A stretch of 64,000 nucleotides of DNA, taken from Gonocerus acuteangulatus (Eukaryota > Arthropoda > Insecta > Hemiptera > Coreidae). The DNA lies in contig OX328125.1 in assembly GCA_946811695.1 (NCBI GenBank), positions 111,933,467 through 111,997,466 on the forward strand. Reading direction: 5' to 3'. The position numbers and the translations under genes are program-made. Within the stretch, counting starts at the first letter, position 1; each line of letters opens with the position of its first letter. This document shows, piece after piece, positions 45,481 through 57,311 of this stretch. The notes under the pieces are model-generated. The model was not told the DNA's origin. It did no database searches and saw nothing but the letters and a program-made list of their open reading frames with translations.

Positions 45481-46673
45481 CATAAATTTCTTCACACGTT
45501 GTTTGGGAATACCTCAGTAACGGGTTCATATTTTGTTTAAATTTTTCATGGACATTTTTTTTTCATAAAAAATCTTCCGTCTGCCAATTTGAAAACTGAA
45601 CACACTGTTGGAAATCCCAAACCATACTGAAGGCAACTGTCTTTACCTGGAGGTGTAAAAGTGAATCCCCTCCATTTACTAGCCTTTTCAATCTAAAGGG
45701 ATAAGTACTGGAGGAGTGTCCTTCCAAAGGGACACTCATAAGCGGGTAGGATTGCTAGATTCCTTCCGTAATGACACCCCCAGCGAAAGTGTTAAAACAA
45801 TAAAAAAAATCGTTAGTAGTCGGACTTTAAGGAGAGCCAAAGTGTGAAAATTCATTGTGCTTAGTCACCTTACTTTGATCCACCACTCTCTCTAATCCGG
45901 GAGTCTCCGAGAGGAATAATTGACTGATCTCGGAACTCGCCGGAACTAGACCTCAAAGGTTTCTAGAAAACCTTCCCTTCCTAGCTAGCCAAACATTTGG
46001 TTTGTGATATTAAATTGAATGGAAGTCAAGGAAGGCATATGTGAGTCATTTTAGAAGCAGGAACGTGGGTTTCTACTTAGAAAATAAATGTTTCTACTAA
46101 GGCACAAGCGATTACAATGCTTGATATACACCAGCAAGCATTTACATATTTTGAATTTATTTTACAATTCAGTAACCTTAATTTTACTTAAATGTGCAAT
46201 ATTAAAAGTCCGTCACACAGGAGCGGCACAGGCACTTTCTTCAGAATTTTTTTAGTGTAGACTACATTACTGAATAATTTGCTGTAAATAACCTATATAA
46301 ATAAAATAAAAACGTGAATAGTTCTGCTCACTTACATTTCTTATGAGAACTGTTCAATTATTAATTTTGTAAATAATTTGCTTCCAGAGTTATGTTAATA
46401 CATGATACTGTACTACTTTTTAAATACAGAAAAACTTCATTTTCCGTCTTTTGATCTGGCGCAGGAACAGGATACAGTCCCCCTAGTGGGAGATAGCGCT
46501 GCTCGCGGCGGCTTTGGGAACCTACGTCTGGCGGGCTAATTCTAATGAAACAGAGTTTAAAGTAAACCCTCCTTTCCAATCGTTTGCTAATTGAACGCTA
46601 TATACCACGTTTCGTGAAGAAAAAACAAAAACTCTGGCCGCTATCGTGTTAACAGACGCATATAAATAAATAA

Positions 46674-46675
<2 letters not shown>
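45481..46675. other. Intergenic, nothing firm
   Basis: No coding region recognised. 46440-46640 is GC-richer and has an open minus frame of 72 codons without a domain. Confidence 0.4.

Positions 46676-46736
<61 letters not shown>
46676..46736. repeat. (TA)n array
   Basis: TA array ending exactly where the LTR starts (TGTAATGA). Confidence 0.95.
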
Positions 46737-46740
<4 letters not shown>

Positions 46741-47455
46741 AATGATATTTTACATTACATATTTAAAAGTTTTAAAATTAACACAGAAAATTCTGAAAAT
46801 CCAAAAAGCTCATTGATATGTTAAATTCATTGGGATGAACAAATATTATTTGTCATATTTGTCTAGCAGTCTATACAGGTAGCATTGGATACCGGTAGGA
46901 CGCTCCCGCCATGAAAGTTAAGTTCAGTCTGTAAAAAGGTGGCTCCAGTCTCATATGGCAATCTGTTGAGTTGTAATGGAAGAAACAGTCACATACATGT
47001 CAGTCTGTTAAAAGCAGTTCAGTTTACAAGAAGATACAATCTCATAAGTGCAGTTCAGTTAAAAAGAAGCTCCAGTCTCATACGTAGTGCAGTTGAAAAG
47101 AAGATACAGTCACATACAGTTGAGTGCAGTTAAAAAGTTAGATCCATTCCAAATGCAGCTCTAGTTCAGTGCACAGCTAGTCTCAGATGGTCATCAGTTT
47201 TCATGAAGCCTAGGCTCAGTCTGTAAATGAAGATACAGTTGTAAAGCAGATCCTGTCCTATGCAGTTAATACCAAGCTGGCTTTATATCAGGTAATGCTT
47301 GTTTATCCATATGCCTGGATGTAGCTTATCCATGAGTTTTTTGTTTTTTTATTATTTAAAATTATCTTTGTTTTACTTTACTGGACTCGAACCCGATCCC
47401 TGAGATAAAGAGTTTTTAAAATTAAATATTATCAAATTTTTATTTTAATTATAAC
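46737..47455 (+). mobile_element. LTR retrotransposon long terminal repeat, copy 2, followed by primer-site-like sequence
   Basis: Starts TGTAATGATATTTTACATTA and ends ...TTATAACA; then TTTTGGCTCCCAACGTAGAG follows, where TGG plus a tRNA 3'-end complement is expected of a primer-binding site. The interior has several imperfect copies of CAGTTCAGTTAAAAAGAAGCT. A second LTR-like end (TTATAATTATAACA) is at 47520-47536. No gag or pol seen. Confidence 0.68.
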
Positions 47456-47731
47456 ATTTTGGCTCCCAACGTAGAGGCGTAACGTAAATAACTTATTAAT
47501 AAAATCTTTATTTTAGTTATAATTATAACATTTTATATATACATTTTAACGGGGTCATTTTCGGTGTCTACTAGGTAGGATCGATAAAGATTTGAAGAAA
47601 TTTTTCAAAAATTCCTTCAATAGCAGTCAAATTCCTTCGAGTGCAACCTCAATAGCTACTTTCCTTCGGAGGAAAGTGCTAAAAATGTTACATATTATTA
47701 TATCCTCAAATAATAAGATTTTTCAAATATA

Positions 47732-47978
47732 CAGGGTCTGTCCGGAAAGTAATAGGACTGATTTGTTTTTGCCACGACTGTATTTCGGAGCGCGTGTGTG
47801 ACGACTGGATTCGGTAGTATGGGTCCCTATCTAACGAACGAGGGGTTGGTCAGTTGTCTCCGAGCATCCGGAGAATCAAGACAGGCTTTTTAGTGCGGCG
47901 AGTTTTTGTGAGGGGTACAAGTCAAAAATACATTTTTATTTAATCCACTCAGTCCTATTACTTTTCGGACAGACCCTG
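47732..47978. mobile_element. Mariner-derived MITE at TA
   Basis: CAGGGTCTGTCCGGAAAGTA and its complement form inverted ends of about 28 bp, flanked by TA. At 247 bp it is too short for transposase. The ends resemble mariner termini. Confidence 0.88.
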
Positions 47979-50690
47979 TATAAATGACCTATTCTAACTG
48001 ATTTCTCTAATCCGACTGTACTCTGGTCCTGATGACGTCAGATTAGGGAGAGTCTACTGTAATTATCTTTAACACCTTTATTTAGACTTGCCGCATTTTT
48101 TGTACTCTTTTTTTTTTTTTTTTTTTTTTAGTATTTTATAAAAATAATTGTACAAGGAAAATGCATGTAAATATCAATATGATGGAATATAAAGAAAAAT
48201 AAATTCCCTTAATGTAGAACTGAAACATCAAGAAAAAAAACCAAAAAAAAAAACAACATTCTTGCGCAAAATAACGGCGAAGCTCTCAGAAAATGAACAT
48301 TCATCACCGAAGACACAATGGGCCTTCACCATATTGGGATTATTATACAAATAGGAGAAAGAGGTATTTTTTGTGATAAAGGATGAAGAAACAAAATATT
48401 GTTGCGCATAAGCAATAAATCATTTATTTCTCTCATATATATTTATATATTTTTTACCTTTTTTTATTTTCAACTTGCTTGTTTAACCTCTACCAACAAT
48501 ATTCTTTTCATTTTCATAATTGAAAGGGCACAGTGTAACATACTTTGGTTCCCTTTCTTTTCGCATTGAAATAAAAATAAAAGAAAGAAAACGCATTACA
48601 GCCACACTTTATAACCCAACTGTTAAAAAATAAAGTGTGGATGACTTATATTCAGTTAAAAACTCTGCATTTATAGAATAAATTAAATATAAGTTGGATA
48701 TTTTTTTTTTAATTTATTAATATTATGGATGGATAAAGAATAAGAAATATCAAGATAACTGTGGCATCCATATTGTAAAAAAGGTATTGGCAGGTCCCCC
48801 AAAAAAATGTGGCCATTAAAGATTTTGGCCACAGAAAGTTATCAAAAGGCACACTTTCTAAAGTTGCTTCTCAGATGAAATTCAACTTATCACTAGAGAT
48901 TGTTTCTGGTTTTTTGTTTTGACGTGTAAAACAAAAGGAGAAAACAACAAAATATTTCTACAGAACGATTGACATATCAAAAAAGTCATAAATTAGTGAT
49001 AAATTCCAACTCAAATAAATGTTAAAGTTAAAAAAATATTTTTATCTCGTAAAATTTGTTTGGTAAGCTTAAATCACTTATATTTTGGCACAATCACATT
49101 ACGACGTGTACGTAAAGTACTCGGTCAAAAATAAACGAAGGAAAAAATGAGAGGAAGGCCTCTGTTTGGATGGGAAGCCTAAATGTAGAAGCAGAAGTGA
49201 CAAAATTAACACGCCATTTAGGTAAATAGTGGATTAAAAATGAATGAATTTAAAATAAATTATGATTTTATCTCACAAATGTTTCCCCTAAATATGAACC
49301 TAACTCCTAATATTTTCAAAGATATTAATAGGCTATGCTAATTATTATTTTATTATTTCTTTTACCTTTTTACAAGTACAAAATAAAACAAATTTATATA
49401 TTGGCAATCGTCTCTGAATTATTTACACTGTGCTTGAACAATTCTCATTATTCTTCATCTAAACTGATTGAGCTTCAGTAAATCGAATATATACAATAAT
49501 AATAAAATGGAATTATAATATAAATTAATACCAATAAAGTATACAGGAAACAAAATAATTTACATAACTTAAGTTTACAACCTTTTAACAATTAAGAACA
49601 ACAATGTGACAAGAAAAAGAATAACCTTTAATAACAGAGTACTTAATAGCAAAGTAACATATCCTTACAAAACATTAAAAAAAATAAAATGAGGAGTGCT
49701 GAAATAATTAATTAAAATGACATTACACTTAATTAAAATTTAACGTTTACAGTTGAATAAAACATTAAAGATTATTAAGCAATCAAAAGACAATGAGCTT
49801 ACATGATTTTATTTTCTGGAATATTCAATTGACAATTTGCATATAACTTGGATTAATTGCAACAAACTACATTCTCAAATGTCCATATTCTTTCTCTCCA
49901 CATTCGTATAATTTTGTTACTCGACAAAAATGTATACTTTAGGGGAAGGAATCACATATCGCCGTTCCAAAAGAACAATGACGTAACTGCAAACATTGTG
50001 TCCAATGCAAATAAGTCCATAGACAATATCAGGGGAACATGGACGTAAATGCAGTTCCACTCAGGGCCGCTAGAGTAAATTAGACAGAAATTTGTCTTTT
50101 AGAACTATGAACAATTTTTAGAGAAACAATGACTTAACTGCACTTAAGGGTTGAAATTAGGGTGACCCTAATCCGTGGTAAATAAAAGTAAAGTATATAT
50201 ATTCTACGTACACTCAATATATAATTATTTTTTTACACTTACACTCTTTTCAATTATACGTTTTATACAGCTACAACTAGTTTTTTTTTTGTTTTTTTTT
50301 ACTTTCCTGTACGTCACTGTTCTTCCGGAACGGCAATATGTAGGATGTGGAAAATTAGCCAGGAAATTAATTTTCTCAATTCCGAGGCAGTTAGTTCAAT
50401 GATGCTAATTTTTTAGAAAAGTATATACGTTTAGAGAACTATCAGCCTTATTCATGCAAGAAAACAAGTATGTTTAAGGAGAATGGTAAAAGAATGACAG
50501 TTCATTAGGCGATTGACTCAGATCTGGAAGATTGAGGTAACAACAAGATAGAGGAAGGCTTTGTGGAAAATAAAAATATATTAACAGTAATTTTGGTCAT
50601 CAAGCATTATTTTGAATACTGGGAGAAAACTTTTCAAAGCCCTTTTAGGAGAAGGTTTTGTTTTCCTATTGTTAATTAATCATGAAGATT
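47979..50690. other. Intergenic AT-rich stretch, nothing recognised
   Basis: Homopolymer-rich. No domain, tRNA head or long inverted repeat. Open frames here are short and without motifs. Confidence 0.45.
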
Positions 50691-51005
50691 AGATAGTTAG
50701 CCGTCGAGGTGATAAGCAATCAGGGATTAGTTGGGATTCGGCTAAGAAAACATCAATACGATTTTTGTAAAAAATCTGTATTAAGGACATTTCGGCTACT
50801 CTTTGGTAGCCTTTGTCTGCTAAAATGAAAACAAAGAAAAAACAGAATTAATAAACCTTTTTTCTGTGTATTAATTCTGTATTTTCTTTGTTTTTTTGTA
50901 ATTTTAGTTGACAAAGGGTCCGAAACGTCCTTAATGCAGATTTTTTACAAAAATCGTATTGATGTTCTCTTAGCCGAATCCCAACTAATCCCTGATTGCT
51001 TATTA
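50690..51005. mobile_element. Inverted terminal-repeat pair of a third Penelope-like family (probable)
   Basis: ATAAGCAATCAGGGATTAGT (from 50712) and its complement (ending 51003) bound arms of about 130 bp around a short core. Each arm has CGAAA(T/C)GTCCTTAAT(A/G)CAG preceded by a GC-rich stem (GGCTAC...GTAGCC in the left arm), hammerhead order but no CUGAUGA. A half copy is at 63565-63700. Confidence 0.55.
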
Positions 51006-52170
51006 TTAATTAAGTTTTAACTAGTCTTAGTGCATCTGAAAAGGCATCAGGATGTGAAATCAGGTCAGTTTTAATAAAATTACTTATAACTGAAACTGTT
51101 TTTATTTTATTCATTGACCTTCTGTCTATTTTATTTAATAAAAAAACATTTAAATTCAGAATGTTTTTTTTGGGGGGGGGGGAGGTTAAGAAGTTGCATC
51201 AACCTCGTGGACGAATTCATAGTGATTGAAAATATTTTCACCCGATAGATAAAATTTGACACAATCGAACAGCTTCTAAAGTTTTAATATTGCATAATTA
51301 AAATTTACAAATTGTTTAACCCTTGAAATTCGCATAAGTCTAAGACAATACGATCCTACAAGTCTGAAACTGTTTCCGACATGTCTTATATTTGAACATT
51401 TGTATTGGCATATAAGAACAACTTTACCAATGGGGATTGTATGAGAATCCACAGATATCCTAAAATATCTCTAATTCACGGATTCAAATAACAAGAGTAG
51501 CTTTCATTTAAACTTAATAGGCACCATTCAATCAAAAAAAAGAAAGAGAACTAACAATCAATGAAGATTCCAACAAAATCAGCGCAAGTCCGTAGAAAAC
51601 ATTGCTTATTTCATCAACATAAAACTGCAACTCCTCCAATAACAAAACAAATATCGTTTCAATAAAAATTTGTCTAATTTTTTTTATTTCTTTATTTTTT
51701 TTTAATTGGAAATAGATGCAAATTAATTAAAATACATAAATAACACTTAAGTGGTTTATAAGAATACAATGGTATTTTTTTTTTCTATTTTACACTATAT
51801 GCAACAAAAAATATATTAATAATAATAATGATAATCTACAAGTCATAATGAGTTCCAGGTCATTGCCGACAAAGCCATCGTTAGCCTAAGAAATATATTA
51901 CACTAAACATCATTATACTCTGAGAGCTCAAACCATCAAATCAAACTTCGTCAAAGCACTCATTTCAAATGAATCTTTATTTTTTTTATTTTTTTTTATT
52001 ATTGTTTAGTTTCTCTATCAATTCTTCAATAAATTTGATCAATTCATTTGAAATTCAAACCAGTCCACTTCCCAAAACAAGTGATGCATATAAGAAACAG
52101 TATCATATGTTAATTAATTATTAAGAAATTCAGAACATTATGTATGTATGTAAACGAGTGTGCGTGTATA

Positions 52171-52231
<61 letters not shown>

Positions 52232-54681
52232 GCATGCACACTTATGGAAATTATACCAAATGAGTTAAGAGCATGGTAGAAAATACGTACACTATTATTG
52301 ACAAAATTAACTAATTGCAATCACTTTTAAGGAGTAAAATAAGACTAACATTCCATAAATAATTAAAATTGTATTAATTGTGTATACCAGTTCCACAAAT
52401 TTATGCGCGCATTCAATTAACCGAACAAGATATTTACATAGGTATTGAGGAAAAATAAAAGACAGGGCTGATAATCCGCTTCGATTTGACCTGAAGCCAA
52501 ATAGGAATGAGCAACACTCAACATAGTCGTAGGCTATATCCCAAACATCACAAATCACAGTCAAAAATAGAAACCATACACCCTATATTAATGTACGCTA
52601 ACGTATAGGATGCCACGGGTTAAACTACAATAACTTACAAACAGACGTTTCTGAATGACATACACTTGATATATTTGATATATACAATCATGTATGTGAG
52701 TATATATATGTACATAGTTTCCTATAGGTTGAATAGATGTACGCCATTGTGGATATATAAATTACTACTCGGTAAACTAAGAGTAACAACATTTCTTCTT
52801 TCATATTTCTTCGAAGCAAACAGAAACAATGCTTTACGAATAAACAACTCGAGGAATGAATATGTCTAAATTTCCTAAGTGACTTAGAAATCGCCAAAGA
52901 TTGACAAATTTCTTACTTATTCATAATATCCAACAATCGAATATTAACAGTCTCATCAGATACTTACAATTTCGTGTAAACGTTACCCAAATTTATCTTA
53001 TAAAGATAAATTTTGGCAGGCATCAAATGAGGCACATTGACTAATTTAAAGCAAAATCTCGATAAAACAGCGAAAAATGAATGAGAAGAAAAAACATAGC
53101 CTAAAACAGATCATAGAGAAAAAATACAAAAACAATGCTCTTATAAAAAATAATAATAATGATAAAAGATGATTGAATAGTTGTCGAGACTCTACCAAAA
53201 GCGAGTGAATATGACAGAGTAAACTAGGAATCGAATTAACTTTAAGGTAACTATGAGTTATATATTTATAATCGTCAAGAGAGCCATTTTTAATGAGCTC
53301 TTAAAAGCTATTACTTCTCGTGTATTAGGCAGAATACTTCTGATAAGAGCCTCTAAAAAAATAAAATTTAAAAGGTACTGCACAATGGCATGAATCCAAC
53401 AACCGTTTATAAAACAAAAAATATATATATATATTTAATCAAAACAACAAACTATAATTAATAATTTAGAAAATAATTAAAAGAAAAAAAATCTCTGGTG
53501 GCAGCTATAAATAATGTATCAAATACACTTTATATAATATATACTCTTAAGTATTTGCGATTAATTATAGAGCGCACGGCCCACACATCTCCATAGTCTA
53601 TCTTTAATCCATAAATGTTTATAACTAACATAAATAATTGGCCTAGGAAAATGGAACAGACTCAAATAGTTTTCATACTATTCACAATAATGCTATATAA
53701 AAATACAAAACTATCATATCATCGATATTAATTTTCGACTTTATTAATGTCCACGATAAAATACTCTTAATATTGAGAGTCCCTATAATTTATTGCAGCA
53801 ATAAGCGGCAAGTGGCAGACGGTGAAAACGCAAACTGCTTTAAGATTAGCAAAACAACTTGGACTTGGTCATGAGCAATGCCTCCACAAGGCACTCCCCA
53901 ATAGAAATTGCATCTTTACATAAAATAAACTATATCTCGAAGGAAAATATTTCACTTTGTATAACGGAAAGCACGCTCGACTCCAATTCGTACGACTATC
54001 AGTCAGTAGAGAATGTAATTGACTACTAAATTCAAACTAATCAATACACAAATCAACGGGAGACAATTTCTTTACTAGCCCGAGCTCTGTGGTAAACGAA
54101 AACAACAGCTCCAAAAGCAGTTTATAGTAGACGGGTACATTTTCACGCTAAATTTCAGTAAAATTTCTAAGTACTTTATTGTAGTGATAAATTGAAATCA
54201 TTTACAATAAGGAATAAGGCCTAGTTGGGCTTCGAATGACAAGGTTAACTCGAATACAAAGATTATTTTATTTCTATGGTGTCTCTGTTGAACAAATTAC
54301 AGAAATCGTTCATCAATTTTGATGGAAGTGTGCGAGGGAAATATCAATTTCTCTAAGTTATAAAATGTCGAATAATTTCTTTTTAAATATAAGGCTCCTA
54401 TTGTGTGGGCTAAAATTGTTGAAACCCAATTAATCCCTCTCCCTCTCCTCTAGATTACAAATATAGACTAACTTTTAAATTTACCACAGAGTTTTATTTA
54501 TTTAATTATTCATGTTTTGAATTATCATTTCCATGTATTAATTCGATCAGTGTCATCGGTATAATTGATTTATATAATGAATAGGGTAACAATTGTATAT
54601 GTTTTGTTTGAAGGCAGATGGGATTAGTGAGATCTTGCCGCTGAGGTATATGGATATGTGTGGGCGGAAGTAGAACTATGG
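51006..54681. other. ELL: ELL 3' flank / probable long 3' UTR and intergenic DNA
   Basis: AT-rich. A minus-strand AATAAA at 498-493 past 54000 (54498-54493) is about 185 nt past the ELL stop and is the best poly(A) candidate. 52140-52235 is a (TG)n/(TA)n/(CA)n tract. Nothing else recognised; small open frames have no motif. Confidence 0.45.
54493..54502 (-). terminator. ELL: Candidate poly(A) signal of ELL
   Basis: Overlapping AATAAA hexamers on the minus strand about 180-190 nt past the ELL stop. AT-rich context lowers certainty. Confidence 0.4.
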
Positions 54682-54831
54682 CTATGAGTAGACCTTGTCG
54701 TCATACTCCCGAACAAGGCGCTTGATGTGTGATAGTTTCTCGTGCAGGTACTGGAACCTCTTCTTCGTGTCTTGATGCCTCGTGTTGCGGTTGTTCTCTT
54801 CGTACTCCTTCATTATCTGCTCCTTGATTCG
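54682..54831 (-). CDS. ELL: ELL last exon (end of the occludin/ELL domain)
   Basis: Acceptor TTTGTGCAG; phase 0. Encodes a basic coiled-coil helix ending HIKRLVREYDDKVYS and TAG at 54684-54682. The KLxHIKRLI/V motif is the hallmark of the family. Confidence 0.96.
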   Translation of the reverse strand, partial: RIKEQIMKEYEENNRNTRHQDTKKRFQYLHEKLSHIKRLVREYDDKVYS

Positions 54832-57255
54832 CTGCACAAACAATTTGGTTAGTTAATATTCGAACCGGATTGAATATAAATCAATAATACATTCGAGGTA
54901 GTATATAAATATAAAGTTATTTATTTACAGAATTAACGGATCTGAGCAAGCCAAACAAGGAAATCAGTAGCATCAAGGGAGTCATTAGTACCAAGGCACA
55001 CATTTATAAATTAATTAAAGGTTGGGTTGGCATAGGGACTTTGTCAGAAAAGTTGAATCTATTTCTCGACTATACTTTTTTTTTTGGGGGGGGGGGGTCT
55101 TAAGGTGTGTCAACCTTTGAGGTCATTAACACCAGACTATACTTTTAACTGTTTAAAGTATAAAAATTTACTTTGCTGTCAGTTCTTCTGCATTGCGTAA
55201 TATTCCGCTGTAGGACTTTTTACTAGCTCTTCAAAACAGGTATTTATACGAAAATATTGAGAATAAAAATGAAAGTAAGATACCTGCCAGCCTTCGCTTC
55301 CTTTCTCTTCTTTCTTTAATTGCTCTTGGAGCAGAGTAAATTTTTTAGAAACTTGCTCGACGAGCGAATGTAAAAGTTTATATTCATTGTAGTTTGCATT
55401 GAAATCTTCTTTATACTTTCTCCTCTGATCAATATCCTTTATCGTTGTGTAGTCACTGGAAAAATAAAATCACATTGTAATTGCAATTAGAAACGATTTT
55501 ACTATAAATGAGTAACTGAATTGCCAATGGTTTGAATGTTCAGTATTTAATTTTCAATATCAGACTGTTGTCTTAACCCTTTAATGCACAAAACGTTTCT
55601 TTAAAAAACATTTTTTTTTATAATTATTTTATTTTAGGGCATTGTACAACACTTGCCAATCTGTAATTATTGTATAGAAAAAACTATGGTTCCAAGAATT
55701 AGGATGGGACATATATGTCTCTATGATAGATCCTACTAATTTCTAAGCCCCTTCACAACCTTCTAAGTCAGAGGATCATAAGTGGGACACATATGTCCCT
55801 CTAGGCATTAATGGGTTAACCCATTTTAACTCTTTAAAAAATTGAGTTAGATAATTCATAAAATAAAGCGCTTATTTTGTTGTACACATCTAAAGCTCAC
55901 CACTTGAGGACAACCATAGTAAATACCTAGTTTCACTCAATAAAATCCTTAACCCATTAGAGACTGATAACCACTCTTGTAACAACAGGCTTGTACGCCC
56001 TGTGCCCTGATAGCCACTTTTGTGACAAGGCCATTTCTTCAGTTTGGGACTTAGTTTTATTCACTTTAACTATTTCAGTTGTTCATTCCTTTAAAAAAAT
56101 AAGTGATCCTTTGCACAAATTTAGGAATTGGCAAAATAGGCAGAAAGTCTAAGAAACTTCACGTCAAGTTTAAATATTTATTTATTTATTCTGATCCCCA
56201 CAAGTTTCTCACCTTTGTGGAGCCTCTTCAGGGGTATATGTGTAGGAAGAACATGGCTGCTCACAGCCTCAACTTGTGGAGGAGAACCTTCCACCCGTAG
56301 GGCCAGGCTGAGATTGTCTAGACGTGGCCCGACTTACTGGTGGAAGATTCTCCCCAGAATGTAACATGTTCATTCGTCAAATATAAAAATAATAAAGGTG
56401 ATAAAAAAAAAGGTAGCATAAAAAATGACTTCAATGTTTTTTTCAAAATGTAATGTGATAGTTATATAACTTACATGAGGTATTTTGGAAGATCGGATGG
56501 CGGCGGATGCTTAGGTGGTGGTGGAGATGTGTCTTGTGGTGGAGTAGGAGGCGAAGGATGAGGGAGACGATGAGTAGGGGGTGCGCTCGGAGGAGTGATG
56601 ATCGGGCGTTTGTAGTGCGATATCCTCTGCCTTTTCACAAGTAATCCATCAGCTCCGTCGATATAGCCGGGGCGTTTGGCTGGTTCTGTGGCTGATGGAG
56701 GACTTCCTGGATGAATTGAGCTAGGTGACTGTGAGTCTGAACTTCCGGGAGGAGTCAGGTTCTCTGGTTTCCTTCTAACAGAATATCAATAGGTTTTTCA
56801 GAACAAGTTAACTTTTAAAATAAAACGATTGCTTAAGAACTAATTTGATATCTTGATGCATGCTGCTGTAAAGATGTCACGGTGTACTGTGATAGGAGAA
56901 TTTATACAGATATTTGTTTTCTAACTTCTCACAAAACTTTATATATAGGAATAAAGTGGAGGCTCCATTAACTGTAGGCAGAGTTGGGCATAATCTTAAT
57001 CAGATTTACAACTACAATTCTAATCACAGGCCCTGGAGATATGATTACGATTATAATTGTAAATACAAGAGTGATGACAACAATCACATCTTTGTTTATA
57101 ATTAAAGTAGTAATCACAACATTTTTCTATAATTACACTCGTAATGACGTCATTTTTCACAGCTGTTACACAAACTATTATATATTTGAAATATGTTGAA
57201 GTCAATTAAATGGGAATTAAAACAACAAATAATCATTTGCCTACATAACATAATT

Positions 57256-57311
<56 letters not shown>

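Noticed and set aside
52138..52320. 60-codon frame
   Set aside because: (TG)n/(TA)n simple sequence.
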